Positions 25,291 through 38,263 of a stretch of 64,000 nucleotides of DNA are shown in pieces. This stretch comes from Boswellia sacra. Taxonomy: Eukaryota > Streptophyta > Magnoliopsida > Sapindales > Burseraceae. The DNA lies in contig SNVD02004565.1 of assembly GCA_013180625.2 (NCBI GenBank), positions 496,001 through 560,000 on the forward strand. Reading direction: 5' to 3'. Made by a program: the position numbers and the translations under genes. How positions within the stretch are numbered: position 1 is the first letter of the stretch; each line of letters begins with the position of its first letter. The notes beneath the pieces were generated by a model. The model had not been told where the DNA came from. It did no database searches and was given only the letters and a program-made list of their open reading frames with translations.

Positions 25291-28200
25291 ATAATGTACC
25301 TAGATATATATTTATATAAACTCTACCTGCAGTTGCTAATTAAGATAGTTTTATTTTATCCTCATATCTACAAAAATATATGAGACTTTAAATAAGAGTT
25401 TAATATAAATTATGGGCAATTGGGCATGCATGCCCTTTTGTTTTATGTCAATTTGTTGTAACAAATACATATATTTAGTGGTATGGGTTGACTCGGCTAT
25501 TGAAATATCTATCAGCTGAAACATCTACATATATTAATTGCAAGGTGATCCAAAAATATATTAAGCAATTCAGGTTCATGAATGCTTTAATTGTACAGAA
25601 TAGAGGAAACAACAAACTTTTCTGATGCATCACGATGCGGGAGACCCACTTCCCGGAAAGCAAAAAGCTTTGCTATTGTAGCTGGCAGCGACTTTGTGGT
25701 CTTAAGGAGATTATTGCAGTGATTGATCATGGCTTGTTTGGAGCCTTCTCCACGCTCTTTTGTACATTTATGCTTGCTCTCTTGCGCCTAAGCTTTAACT
25801 ACAGGCTGCAATTAGTAGATACCCATCGCGTGGTCATCTAATTGGCTGCTGCTTCTCTTCTCTGCCATGCATCGCTGTATATGTTTCTTCTAGCTAGAAA
25901 TGATGACGAAGTTTTTGGCCTTTTTATCTATCACTCGCTTTCACATTGAGAAGGACCGGGAATCATTCAGCCAAGTTGAACTGCCGGCTTTTAATCTCTT
26001 CTATCAGGATTATTTAATTAAAAGATCACTGTTAATACCTGCCAAGAATATTAATTAATTATAAGATCGCTCTTTTGCCTAAGTAATAGAAGAATAAGTA
26101 ACTTTTTGTACGTGACAAGTTGAACTCATAGGACATTTTTGGCAGTCCATATTATACTGTATAAAAACTTTGTATTGTATTAATTTATACAATACTTATG
26201 TTTGAAACAAACTTTACATTATATTAAATAATGTACTGCATAATTTAATGTAACATATGTTACATTATCTAATATAGAGAAAAACTACCGCATTACCCTG
26301 CACTATACAAGAATATTAATTTTTTTTTAATATTCTTGTTATGTAAACTACATTATAAAAATTTATACAACTTTAACTATAGCTATTTTTAAGGTTTTTG
26401 TATGATTTTTATTTTATTTTTGTTAAATTTATATAAATTAAATATAAGGAAGATTATATATTTTTTTAATTGTAAGTTATAATTATTTTATTTATATTTA
26501 ATTTATTTAATTTGGTATAAAATAATATTTAATTTATTTAATAATATGTTGTTAATTTTTGAAATAAAAGATAATATAATACAATTTAAAAATACTCCAA
26601 ACATAAATATAATATAGTATAGTATAATATAAAAAATAGTACAGTGCAATGTTTTACCAAACATCTAATATATTATGTATAGTATTAATTAATACAATAT
26701 AATATAATACAATATAATTATTAAAAATAATACTATATAATATCACGCGTCAAACATGACCATAAATCCCAGAAGTGTGGTTCTTTTTGTCTTATTTCAG
26801 AGAACAAATTTGAAACGTCAGCCAGCCCTTCGTTATCAGTTGATAATCATCAGAATCATTTTGATATTGCTAAGTTAAATAAATTAAGCTTCACATCATT
26901 GTCATTACTCTTCTATTTATGCAATCAATTGACCTCAAACTCGCCATTTTAATTATTTAATTTTGATTAGATTTGCACGCGAACTGGATTATTCATGATT
27001 ATATTTTACCTATATTATGTGTATAACATTATCATTTATCTCCTGTTAATACTAAAAATCAGGCAATAATAGATATACAAGTTTTCTATACAGATGCGTC
27101 AAATGTTTACTGTGTCAAACAAAAAGGTAATTATTTATTGGCCAGAATGAATGATCAACTTTATCAGCATAAACTTTAAGGTCTCCTTTAACCATTGTAT
27201 ATAAAATCGAGAGTATATTCTTTTTGTGATTTTATATTTTTTTAAAATAAAATTTAAGAATATGTGATTGATTTTGAATTATTTTAAATTTTAAAAAGTA
27301 TATATGGTTGATATTGAATGTAAAATACCTTAAAAAATGTGTAGTACAGAAAACAAGATTTGAGTTTAAGAAAGAACACACCATAAACCACCACCTTGTC
27401 CAACAAAACTCTAATGCTATTATCAACGCTTTGAGCATCCAACTCAAAATACTAGCTATTAAGGGGAAGTGATTGTTCTTACTAAAAACCCTAAGACTCT
27501 TCTCTTAATCATCTAATACAAACTCAACGCTATAAAATAAAATGAATGATAGAATAGAAACAGAAAACCCAAATTAAAAAATGAATATGCATAATTTATC
27601 AAATAAAAGACAAATATTGTTTGGTCAATTTGCTTTAATTGTAGGCAAAAATTTATAGAAAACTTTTGAATGTGTACACGTAGAACTTATTCTATGTAAT
27701 GATAGCTAGTTGCGCTAGATCTATCTTAATAGAACAGTGCCTTTATAAAAGATATGCACTATGTATAATGATAACAATATCGAAAATCTTCACATATACA
27801 TATCTAAAACTAAGTGTTGCTAAGTTGTTGTGATTGATACCTTATTGGTATGAATCAAGTGATGAATGAATAAGAATGCCATATAACTCCATTTTCCTAT
27901 TCTTATTATCCTCTCTTCGCTTGACTTGCATTGAAAATTTTGGCATGTACTATTAATTTTAAAATAGTGTCGGTCACTTATCCTAATTATACACACAGTT
28001 AAACTATAAGTGGTGTCTTTTAGTTCACTTTCTGTGATACATGTTCATACATAAAGAAGATATATGAGCTCAAAGAGGATTCCAATACATTACTGGAATT
28101 GTTGTTTCATACTTTTTGGTCCAAAATATGATGTGCAACCAACTAGCATTAGCAAAATTGTATCATTACTTTATGATCTCCACCACACTTTTTTATTCTG

Positions 28201-28577
28201 CAATAAGGGAGTGGTTGAATGAGTCCCAGAAATCTCACATGTGTGAACAAACTGTCACTGTTGCGATTAGGCGTGGAAGAGTGATATTTTGGCTCTTCCT
28301 ACATTCATCATTGTACCAGTCACATACATGTGCACGACAAAGTTAGTGGAATATGCATGTCTTGCAACTTTAATCAATAATCATCAAACCAATTGACTGG
28401 GCAATTCGTCTCTTTCAGCTCTGATATTGATTTGATGTGCCAAAAGGCATTTGTGAAGAAAAATTCGAGTTGCCTGCTGCTTCTATCTAAACTCTTTTTC
28501 AAATTGCATGACGTGATACCAAACACACCCTTTAGGCATGGATGGCGTGGTCAACCCCGGATTCTATCCTATGTATT
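25291..28577. other. Intergenic region without recognised gene
   Basis: This follows NPF copy 3 and does not match the 3' flanks of copies 1 and 2. It is AT-rich and holds one MITE-like element (26131-26761). The open frames at 25635, 27232 and 28116 have no motif, splice context or relatives in the window and are judged chance. Confidence 0.5.
26131..26761. mobile_element. AT-rich MITE-like element
   Basis: The left end (GGACATTTTTGGCAG, then ATATTATA) matches the complement of the right end (GGTCATGTTTGACGC, then ATATTATA). The core is almost pure A/T. The flanks share only ATA, so the superfamily is unclear. Confidence 0.5.
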
Positions 28578-28582
28578 TTAAT

Positions 28583-28943
28583 TGTTGATGCACGATTTTC
28601 AGACGGCCGGGAAGCGGGTCGGAGCTCGAATTGTACGTCGGGTCCAATCCTGTGAGAAAAAAAAAATAGTCGAGGGTGCCAACGAAAACCCTCCGATGCT
28701 CAAGTCAGTTTCTGGCACTCCGAAATTTTCTGGGAAAATTTCCTAGAGAGAGAAGCTCTCAAAAGCAAAGGAAATTTAGAGAGAGAATGAGTTCAGAAAA
28801 GTGTGCATACCTCGAGTAATAATTTGGAGGGTTTATATAGAAGTCAGGATGACTCGTTGTGGGACCCAGATAATAGGCCAAACAATGGGCTCTAAAAGTG
28901 GGCTTAGACTTAATTGAGGCCCAATTTTGTTATGGCCATAACA
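28583..28943 (-). repeat. 3' LTR of the Tat element (minus-strand orientation)
   Basis: Read on the minus strand it starts TGTTATGGCC and ends CATCAACA, and is preceded by the polypurine tract. It matches 39641-40013 closely apart from scattered changes and an indel near 28660-28690 (a rough impression, not a computed identity). Confidence 0.9.
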
Positions 28944-28960
28944 GTAGTCCCCCCAGGTCC
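28944..28960 (-). other. Polypurine tract of the Tat element
   Basis: The complement reads GGACCTGGGGGGACTAC directly before the 3' LTR, the usual primer site for plus-strand DNA synthesis. Confidence 0.75.
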
Positions 28961-29074
28961 AAGTCGACTAACGGGTCGACGTAGGGACGATTTAGTTATT
29001 CTGGGCTATAAATTAAATGTATTAGGAGGCTGGCCCGAAGATGTAATTTATTACATATGCATGCTTAGTGGGGC

Positions 29075-29102
29075 TTAAACCCTAAATTGGTGCCATATAT
29101 AA
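29075..29102 (+). promoter_or_regulatory. Putative promoter of the antisense gene (telo-box plus TATA box)
   Basis: TAAACCCTAA (telo-box) is followed by CATATATAAG at about 29093-29102, reading rightward. In an unrearranged Tat element this position, just inside the 3' LTR and opposite to gag-pol, is where the antisense gene promoter sits. Because of the core inversion it now faces gag/pol instead. The role is inferred from motif and position. Confidence 0.5.
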
Positions 29103-29373
29103 GATAACAAGTGTTGGGGAGTAGGGTTTGCTCAAAAATAGGAGGGAGCACTTTGGAGGCAAGCAGTGTAGGCGATCCAAGCAAGTAGAATTCTCCAATC
29201 CGAGCAAGAACTTTCCAGGGCAAGCAAATTTTTCCAACCGCCACAAGTAAGCCCTTCTTTCTTACGTATTCTTTAGAATGCATGGATTAGGCTTAATTTT
29301 TTGTGGTTGTTACTGTTTTATTTTCTTTTTTGCATGGTTAAAATTAATTTGTATGCTTTGTATTATAAAACAT

Positions 29374-29490
29374 ACGTAAAAGAGGGCAGGTAGGACGTTC
29401 ATGTAGCATTTTAACATGCAACAATGAACTCGGTAGGCTGAAAATACTAACCAAAAAAACACTTACCAAAACCTGCCGAAGGGAGAGCCC
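29374..29490 (+). repeat. Left copy of 117-bp inverted block of the Tat element
   Basis: It matches the complement of 38147-38263 nearly base for base over 117 bp, ending in GAAGGGAGAGCCC. At the left copy it is joined to the putative promoter; at the right copy to the GC-rich array. It belongs to the ancestral leader between promoter and antisense gene. Confidence 0.85.
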
Positions 29491-29500
29491 AGGGGGAATA

Positions 29501-32500
29501 ATGTGTAGAACTTTTTCTCTTACCCTTGGAGGATCAGCTAAACAGTGGTATAAGAGGTTACCAGCCGCATCCATCTCCAGCTTTGATGAGCTTGCTCGTA
29601 GTTTCCTCGCGCACTTTAGTAATATGAAGACAAGAAGTCGACCAGCACAGAGCCTTCTTTCAATCAAGCAGGGTCGTAATGAATCCCTCCGTGCATTTGT
29701 GGACAGATACCAACGGGAGGTTGCCCGAGTGGATCTATTTAATAATGGTTACGCTATACAAGGTTTGGTCCAAGGAATCAAAGGGGAGCTCCCTCTAGCA
29801 TGGGAATTCTCTGTTAACCTTCCACGCACGTACCAAGAAGCATTAGCAAGGATCTCTAGCCATGCTGATGCAGAGGAAATCTATCAAGCAAATTACCCTG
29901 GGCAGACTCCGGTGATACCTAATTCCTCCCGTACAGATAGACGATCATATGATAATCACAGAAGAGAACCTCATGATAGAAATCAAAGGACAATCCCGGA
30001 TCGACGCTCTACGCGAGATGCATTCAGAAATGATCGCTTCTTGTTGCAAGGGTCATCCGCCCAACCCCGCCAAGAGCATCGTGATCGACCTCAGGAGGAA
30101 CACCGTACTTTCACATTACTAAACATGCCACAGCAGGATATCTTGAAGGAAATCAAAGATAAAGGTCTACTGAAAGAACCTGTCCCTTTACAGTCGAATC
30201 CAAAAGCAAGAGATAAGAGAAAGTTTTGTCATTTCCACCGGGCTCACGGTCATAAAACTGTAAATTGCTTTGAACTGAGGAGACAAATCGAGGGTCTTAT
30301 CAAGGATGGCTAGCTACAAGAATACATTTATCGACCTCCTGAACCAACCAACAAGAATGACAAAGGAAAGGAACCATTAGAAGAAGTAGCCATAATTTTT
30401 GGGGGAGTAGTGGCTGGTCCGAGTTCCTAAGCCCGGAGGCACCTAGCTAGACAAGCAAGATATGAGCTCCCTCGCCACGAAGTCAACTTGACAGCCTCCT
30501 CCACCAATGTTAGGGATCGTGATGTTATCTCTTTTTTATCTCAAGATACGCAGGGCATCCATCATCCTCATTGTGATGCCTTAGTCCTCACAGTAATAGT
30601 GGCCAATAAAAGGCTACGAAGAGTATTGATTGACAACGAGAGCTCAGCTGACATAATGTCGTTGGATGCATTTGATCGATTGGGTCTTAATTGTAAAGAT
30701 ATGAGAGGCATCCAAACTTCTCTGATAGGATTTGCTGGAGGAAAAGTTATTCCCGAAGGAGTAATTTCATTACCGGTGACCTTGGGAGAAGGTTCCCTAT
30801 AGATAACCAAGATGGTGAACTTTCTCGTAGTAGATCGTTCGGGTGTTTATAACGTCATTCTTGGACGGCCATCACTTTACAACTTCAAAGCAGTGATGGG
30901 TGTCTATCATTATGTCTTAAAATTTCCAACACCAGCAGGGATAGGAGAAGTTAGAGGTGAACAACGAACTTCTCGAGAATGCTACAACATGGCTTTCAAA
31001 GAGAAGGCACATAAGGTATGGATGATTCGAGGAGAACCTTCTGAGGGGATGGAAAGTTTGGATCCACGAGACCAAGAAAAAAGGGGAGGCTGTAGCTCCA
31101 ATAGAAGGAATGGATGACGTCCCTGTCTGTTTGAATAACTCAGAAAAGACAGTGAAGGTGGGTAAGAATCTTCCTCTACCAATCAAAGATAGGTTGATTT
31201 GTTTTCTTCGAGAATACAGTGACATTTTTGCATGGTCTCATGAAGACATGCCTGGCATAGACCCGAGTATAGCTATCCACCGCCTTAATGTCAATCCTTA
31301 AGCTCAACCCATTCGACAAAAGAGGAGGCACCAAGCCCCAGAGCGTTCAGAGGCGATTGCCTTAGAAGTGGGAAAGCTCTTGACAAGTAGAATCATTCGA
31401 GAGGTAAACTATCCCGAATGGCTCTCTAATGTCATGTTGGTGAAAAAAGCCAATGGGAAATGGCGTGTCTGCATCGACTTCAAAGATTTGAACAAGCATT
31501 GTCCAAAAGATAGTTTTCCATTGCCCAGGATAGATTAACTAGTTGATGCCACAGCTGGCCACCAATTGCTGAGCTTCATGGATGCTTATTCTGGTTATAA
31601 CCAGATCCAATGTATTCGAAGGATGAAGAAAAAATAGCCTTCATCATTGATAGAGGGTTATACTATTATCGAATGATGCCTTTCGGACTGAAAAATGCAG
31701 GAGCAACTTATCAACGGTTAGTAAACTCTATGTTTGCTCCTCTCCTAGGAAAGACAATGGAAGTTTATGTGGATGATATGCTCACCAAGAGTATGGACGC
31801 CAGATCCCACGTAGACGACCTCCGAATAACTTTTGACATCCTCCGAAAACACAATATGAAGCTGAATCTCACTAAATGTGCTTTTGGGGTATCCTCGGGA
31901 AAGTTCTTAGGATTTATTGTCACCCAAAGGGGGATAGAGGCCAATCCTGAGAAAATCCAAGTACTTATGCGGCTTGAGTCTCCTAAAACACCAAAGGATA
32001 TACAAGTTCTCACTGGACGAGTGGCCGCATTGAATCGCTTTATTTCTAGGGCGACCGACAAATGTCACCCTTTCTTTAAAGCTTTAAGAAAGTGCAAGCA
32101 GTTTGAATGGACAAATGAATTTGAGAATGCTTTCCTACAGCTAAAGAAGTACTTAGGTTCTCCTCCTCTCCTCTCCAAACCAGTCGTGGGGGAACCGCTC
32201 TTTCTGTATCTAGCAGTCTTCGTATGTGCAGTTAGTGCAGCTCTTATCTGTGAAGATCAGGGAATCCAGAGGCCAGTCTATTATGTGAGTAAAGCCTTGA
32301 CAGATGTCGAAGGTCGATACCCTCCTATGGAGAAACTGGCTCTCGCCTTTGTTGTTGCTGCACGAAAACTTCGCCCATATTTTCAAGCACATACTGTTAT
32401 GATACCAACTGATCACCCTTTACGACAGATCCTCTATTGTCCAGAACTTTCTAGAAGACTTATCAAGTGGTCCGTTGAGTTGGGAGAATTTGACATACAC

Positions 32501-34370
32501 TATGTTGCAAGACCATCTATCAAAGGACAAGCAGTCGCTGACTTCATTACAGAATTTTCAAGTAGTGGAGTTAAGGAGGATGAAGAGACCAGTGCAGGGT
32601 CAAGTGATCGACTAATGTCCATGGGAATCGATCCGCAGAAGGCATGGGTCTTGTTCGTAGATGGTTCATCTAACAAGATTGGTAGTGGAACTGGCTTGAT
32701 TTTGTCAACCCCGGATGAAGTAAAAGTGGCTGTGGCTCTACGCTTTAATTTTAAAGCCACCAATAATGTCGCAGAGTATGAAGCTCTCCTTGGAGGACTT
32801 AGGTTGGCGATTGCCCTTGGAGTAGAAGAGATTGTCATCTATAGCGATTCCCAGCCTGTGGTTAACCAAATCCGCGGAGACTATCAGGCAAAAGGCTCTA
32901 CCATGATGGCTTACTTGGATAGAGTTAACTCCTTTCTTCGCAATTTTAAAGGTTTTGACATCATAAGAGTCCCGAGGGTGGAGAATTCAAAGGCTGATAG
33001 TTTAGCCAAAATTACTTCGGGGATAGACCCCCTTCTACCGACTGCCTCTCATATGGTCATTCTAGAATCTCCAAGTATATCAAAGCATGAACTTTCTCCG
33101 AAAAAAACAATGACCATAAACGATAACCTATGTTGGATGGACCCTATCATAAAGTTCTTAGAGACAGGGGAACTTCCAGCTAACCGAAATGAAGCAATCA
33201 AGGTGAGGAGGAGAGCCTCAAGGTACACTATGGTTAATGGTGTTCTCTATAAAAGAGGGTTCAGCCTTCCACTTTTAAAATGTCTTCACCCAGAAGAAGC
33301 TGATTATGTTCTCAGAGAAATCCATGAAGGGATATGTGGTAATCATTCTGGTGGTAGATCTCTAGCTTATAAGTGTATCAGGTAAGGATACTATTGGCCA
33401 ACCATGAAAAATGATGCAAAGGCATTTTCAACTAGGTGTGACAAGTGCCAAAAATTTGCTAACATTCCAAGGAAAGCTCCTGAGAACATGACTCTGATGA
33501 TGGCCCCATGGCCGTTCGCCCAATGGGGACTAGACCTTATTGGACCTCTTCCAATGGGTAAAGGACAAGTTAATTATGCTGTTGTGGCAATTGATTACTT
33601 CACTAAGTGGGCAGAAGCTGAACCCCTCGCATCGATTACTGAAAAGAAGACCACAGACTTTGCGAAGAAGTCAATTTTCTATAGGTTTGGTATCCCTCAC
33701 ACCATCATTACAGACAATGGAAAGCAATTCGACAACTCAAACTTTAGGAACTTCTGTAAAGAGTTGAACATCTCTTTATGCTTTTCCTCTCCAGCTCATC
33801 CTCAAGCACACGATCAGGTGGAGGCTGTTAACAAAACGATTAAATACCTCCTCAAGACCAAATTGGATGCTAGGAAAAGTGCATGGCCAGAAGAGCTTCC
33901 ACGAGTGCTTTGGGCATACCGAACCACTATCCACACAGCAACAGGAGCAACCCCATACTCCTTAGCGTTTGGCTCAGAAGCAGTCGTACCTGTTGAAATT
34001 GGCCTTCCATCACCTCGTACTGAGGGATATGGCGAAGAGCTTAATCATAGAAGCCTTCAACTTAACCTGTATCTTCTTGAGGAGGAAAGGGATCTCATCA
34101 GTGTCAAAGTTGTTGCTTACCAAGAGAGGGTTTGCTCGATATTTCAACTCTAAGGCTAAGCGCCGATCTTTCCAAGAGGGAGATTTGGTTTTGAGACAAG
34201 TACTATAAAATACTCGAGATCCCACTGATGGAGCATTGGGGCCAAACTGGGAGGGTCCTTATTGAGTCAAAGCAGTCATCCGACCAGGCACCTACAGACT
34301 TGTCACCATGGATGGGAGGTTGCTTCGTCATCCGTGGAATGTTAAACACTTAAAGAAGTATTATCCATAG
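29501..34370 (+). pseudogene. Tat-lineage gag (C-terminal part) - pol, plus-strand core, decayed
   Basis: Order: gag part (KQWYKRLP, RSFLAHFSNMK), a Cys/His knuckle (CHFHRAHGHKTVNC), protease with an altered active site (VLIDNESSADIM, where plant Tat proteases usually have DGGSS), RT with MPFGLKNAGATYQR and YVDD near 31769, RNase H up to about 32560, a second RNase H at about 32640-33010 (LFVDGSSNKIGSG, SDSQPVVNQI), then integrase with H2C2 (HEGICGNH, CDKCQ) and DDE residues (GLDLIGPL, ITDNGKQF, VEAVNKTIK). It ends at KYYP near 34370. In-frame stops occur at 30311, about 30428, 30800, 31299, about 31536 and 33383, with a frameshift near 31605. The second RNase H is diagnostic of Tat. The 5' part of gag lies on the other strand at 38259-39564. 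Confidence 0.9.
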
Positions 34371-34743
34371 TCTCTTTATATATGTAATAACTCCTTCTAG
34401 GGACTTATGCATATGTGATGACTCCCATAGGGAGACCTATAAAGAGATTATCAATAAAGTGTTCAGTTTATTTCAAATCATACATCTTTAAAGCTCATGT
34501 ATGATCAAGCTGTAAAACGATGAAAAAAGTAAAAGAATTCAACACAAGAAAAAATTCTTAGAGTTCTTATTATTTCAAAATTGGCTAAGGAATGCCACAC
34601 ATATAGTCCAAGTAAGGACAAATCCTCACCTATGACATTGAATTGAAAGTAAAGACAATAAAAGATAAAGTCAAGGCTTAGAAAACAACCTTAATATGAT
34701 TATTTCATACGAATAAGCATCTACCTATTTACGCCAACTATCT

Positions 34744-36993
34744 CTAAGAAGTGGTTTCATCATCTCCTTCTTCCTCTGAAGATGATGAGGTAGAGTCGCC
34801 TTGCTTGGCCTCCCAGGCTGTTGTGTCCAATGTCGACTTATAATCCTCATCTTTAAGGATGAAACGGTGGAATTGCTCAGGATCAGAGTTCGCTATCGAG
34901 ATAGACTCTACCATCAAGTTTAACTCTTCAGCTATGGGAAACTGATCAATCTCTGGGTAGCGATCATGGAACCATTTACGCACCCCATTGACCCCATCAA
35001 TATAAGAACGTTCCATAGCTTTCTGGTAAATACGACCCCTACGGAATCGAGCAACTGCTTTGTCAATCCTATTTTGCTCAGCAACAGCCCTCTCCCGAAG
35101 CTCTTGACCAAGATCATTTGCCCTTTTATGCTGGATAGTTGCCTCCTTCTTGGCTTCGGACAAGTATGCTTTCATTTTGCCCATCTATTCTTTCATCTCT
35201 GCCATCTTTCTCTCTGTTTCAGTTAAATTGTCAAGGTAGACTTGATGTTTTCCCTTCCAGTCGGTAACCTCAGAAGTGAGATGATTAACCTTCTTGAAGA
35301 GGTTGGTGTTAGTAGACTCTCCTTGAGCTAAGGGTCCTGTCGTCTGCAGAAAGAAAGACAAAGAGAGGAAAGGAGATAAGGCATGTCTTTCAAAGGTATT
35401 AAAAAAAAAGTCTTAGTAAAACCCAACCTGAAGTATGATGCCAATCCCGACAGCGATCGCATCGAAATATGTAAGTTTTACACTCTTAGAAAAGACATTA
35501 GTAGGCATGAAATGCGCAGCACTTTGAGACAATTCGTGAAGGTAGTCTCCACATGTCGAGCTACTTTGAAAGCCCATACTATCAAAGGTAAAACGCCTAG
35601 GTAGTTGAGAGGTTGGGGGTAACTTACTTCCAGTAGGCTTTGAGACTACTACTTCGTCCACAGGCTGAACAGAGGTTGACTTATCAGGAACAGACTTCCA
35701 TATGGGAATCTCCTTATGACCACTGGCTTTCCTCTTCAAAGGTCTAAGAGTTGGAAGACTTCCATTCCGTTTCTTCTGGGAAGGACCAGGCCTGTCATGC
35801 GCGAAAGGCTTAAGAGGCATCCTAGCTTCGAGTTGGGCAAACTGCTTCTTGGTAGGATGTAAAGAAAATATACCTACGCAAAAATAAAACTGGTAAGAAA
35901 GCAAATACATGCTTGATGAAGTGAGGTAAGATCAGAAAGTAACGATCAAGCTTACCTTCCGGAGGAATTGGAGGTGACAAGCCAAGACGGATCAATTGCT
36001 CTCTATCAGTGAGACTATTCACGTTCTTTGAGTCAATGGATAGCTTGAGTACCTCTTGCAAGTTGTTTCTTTCTTTCTGAGATAAAAGCGGGCGTTTGGT
36101 CCAAGGAGCTGCAATAAAAAAAAGAAAAAAAAGAAAAAAAGGGGGGTCAGTTGATCAGAGTTTTTATAATGAAAATAGATAAGGTATCATTAAAATAAGG
36201 TATCACAAAAATCAAAACGCCTTCTAATCCTCAATTTATCTCCCTTTGGACGAGCACCTTCTTGATACTTTCAACTGCCACCACACCAGAATTGTTTATA
36301 CTTCAATTCTTTTACATGTGAGGGAATGCCAAAAAGGCAGTTGGGGTCATCCGTCTTCCCTCGTTGAGATATGTAATAATAACCTGTTTTCTCTCCATTT
36401 GGTAGGTGAATGGCAAAAATATACTTAACATGGTTGGTGGTAGGATCACCAAGACCTGCGCTTCTGAATAAACTTTGAAATGCTATCAGAAGTCTCCATC
36501 CATTGGCCGACAATTGGGTAGGGGCAATGCCCATAGCATCGAGCATCCGTCGAACATAATTATCAAAAGGCACCCGGAGACCAGCTCTCAATAATTCTAA
36601 GCTTAAGCCGATGACACCTCGTGGTGGCCTACTCCACTAATCACCTTTCCTTGAAAGAAATAGGATAACTGAATCCGTGATAAGGAAATGAGCTCTATAT
36701 ATTTTTAGTCGGTCACCCTGGAGTTGATTATCAATATGGTCAGCTTCCCACCACTTTTCAACTTCAGGTTCACTATCGGAGGTAGCAGAGGACAACCAGT
36801 CGCTCTCCCCCTCAGCATCCACCACTTTGTGATTAACCAAATTATGCCCTAGCTCACGATCCTGACCGAAAAAATTCTGATAAAACTCATTAACCTCTTT
36901 ACGGTTAGTCGCAGGATCCTTATTCCTTGCAAACTGGGTATGATGACTCGGTTCCCTCCGTAGCACTGTCACAGTAGTTTTAATTCTAGCCAT
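34744..36993 (-). pseudogene. Antisense spliced gene of the Tat element (putative gypsy-type transposon protein family), with two stops
   Basis: Four exons with GT-AG junctions in phase: 36282-36993, 35956-36108, 35428-35873 and 34744-35343. Exon 1 begins MARIKTTVTVLRREP and contains NGWRLLIAFQSLFRS and YYISQRGKTDD, the pattern of plant proteins annotated as putative gypsy-type transposon (PF04195-like, from memory). The last exon is a long charged coiled coil (AEMKE, EAKKEATIQHKRANDLGQEL) ending in a Ser/Glu-rich acidic tail (SSSSEEEGDDETTS). Its function in Tat elements is unknown. It lies 3' of integrase and opposite to it, as known for Tat elements. In-frame stops at 36637 and about 35185 indicate decay. 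The candidate promoter is now stranded at 29075-29102 by the inversion. Confidence 0.75.
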
Positions 36994-37299
36994 CTGCATA
37001 GTTAAAAAGGAGTCGTTAGTCATCAAACCAAGTCTACTAAGGAAGAGAAGAGATGAAAGAAAAGAAATACTATGGGACTATATTGAAAGTTTTCCAAAAT
37101 AGCCCTTGAAAAATACTTTTTGCCCTTGAAAAGAAAAATATCACGTTGGTCCTTGACCATTATATAGTTGGTTTTCCTTTAAAAAAAAAATTCAAGTTTT
37201 AGAATTTTCAAAATGCCCCCTGTGCATAGCTTTCTAAACTTGCAGAATGGCTCCTATTCATAAGTTTTCTAAACTTGCAAAATAACCCCTCTTCATAAG

Positions 37300-37720
37300 T
37301 TTTCTAAAGTGGCAGAAAGACCCCTACAAGTGAAGTTTTCGAAAGTTACAGAAACACCTCTGCAACTAAAAATGAAATTTCCAAAAGTTACAGGAACACC
37401 CCCGCGGCTAAAAAATGAAGTTTCTAAAATTTACAGAAACACCCCTGCATTAAAAACAAAGCTTCCAAAATTTGCAGAGACACCCTCACAGCTAAAAAAC
37501 GAAGTTTTAAAAATTTATGAAAACACCCCCGCGGTTAAAAAACGAAGCTTCCAAAATTTGCGGAGACACCCTCACAGCTAAAAAACGAAGTTTTAAAAAT
37601 TTATGAAAACACCCCCGCGGTTAAAAAACGAAGCTTCCAAAATTTGCGGAGACACCCCCGCGACTAAAAAAAAAGTTTCAAAAAAATTACGGAAACACCC
37701 TCGCAATTATTTAAATTTAT
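37300..37720. repeat. 43-bp (86-bp dimer) tandem repeat array in the Tat 3' region
   Basis: Units read like AAAACGAAGCTTCCAAAATTTGCGG...ACACCC, about 43 bp each; from about 37470 two unit types alternate, giving near-identical 86-bp dimers. Tandem repeats between the antisense gene and the LTR are characteristic of Tat elements. Confidence 0.85.
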
Positions 37721-37739
37721 TCGGAGAAGTCCCTGCAAG

Positions 37740-38146
37740 TTACGTAACCTCCGCATGCCGCATGCAGCTCGTCCAGCGCCTCCCGGGCTCGCCCCCACAC
37801 GCCCAGTGCCTCGCGAGCTCGATCCCGGGCGCCCAGCGTCCCGCCAGCTCACCCCTGCACGCCCAGCGTCCCATGAGCTCGCCCCTGTGTGCCCAGCGCC
37901 TCGCGAGCTCGCCCATGCCCGCCTCGCGCCCCTGCGCTCCTAGACCGTGAAAGCTCGCCCATGCGCACCCAGCCCGCGCAAGCTCGCCCATGCGCACCCA
38001 GCCCGCGCAAGCTCGCCCATGCGCACCCAGCCCTCGCGAGCTCGCCCATGTGCACCCAGCCCACGCTGCTCACCCTTGCGAGTTTGCTGCGCACACCGCT
38101 CGCCCACGCGAGCTTGCTCTCCCTTCGCGCGGAACTAGCCCCTCGC
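37740..38146. repeat. GC-rich tandem array (29-bp unit) in the Tat 3' region
   Basis: Units such as AAGCTCGCCCATGCGCACCC plus AGCCCGCGC repeat with a 29-bp period around 37950-38070, with diverged relatives (GCCCAGCG, GAGCTCGCCC) from about 37790. It contrasts sharply with the AT-rich surroundings. Open frames across it on both strands are by-products of the lack of A/T-rich stops. Confidence 0.85.
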
Positions 38147-38263
38147 GGGCTCTCCCTTCGGCAGGTTTTGGTAAGTGTTTTTTTGGTTAGTATTTTCAGC
38201 CTACCGAGTTCATTGTTGCATGTTAAAATGCTACATGAACGTCCTACCCGCCCTCTTTTAAGT
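38147..38263 (-). repeat. Right copy of 117-bp inverted block of the Tat element
   Basis: Inverted match of 29374-29490. Here it joins the GC-rich array on one side and the gag end (NLPRT) on the other. The junction with gag carries ACTTA where both parents have ACGTA, a likely microhomology. Confidence 0.85.

Noticed and set aside
29065..29283. 72-codon minus-strand frame between the Tat 3' LTR and the core
   Set aside because: No motif; it lies across the putative promoter and leader of the antisense gene.
28583..34400. Two separate nested Gypsy elements, one on each strand
   Set aside because: Only one pair of LTRs with a single matching TTAAT duplication exists; the plus-strand core has no LTR, PBS or PPT of its own and its ends match the minus-strand parts.
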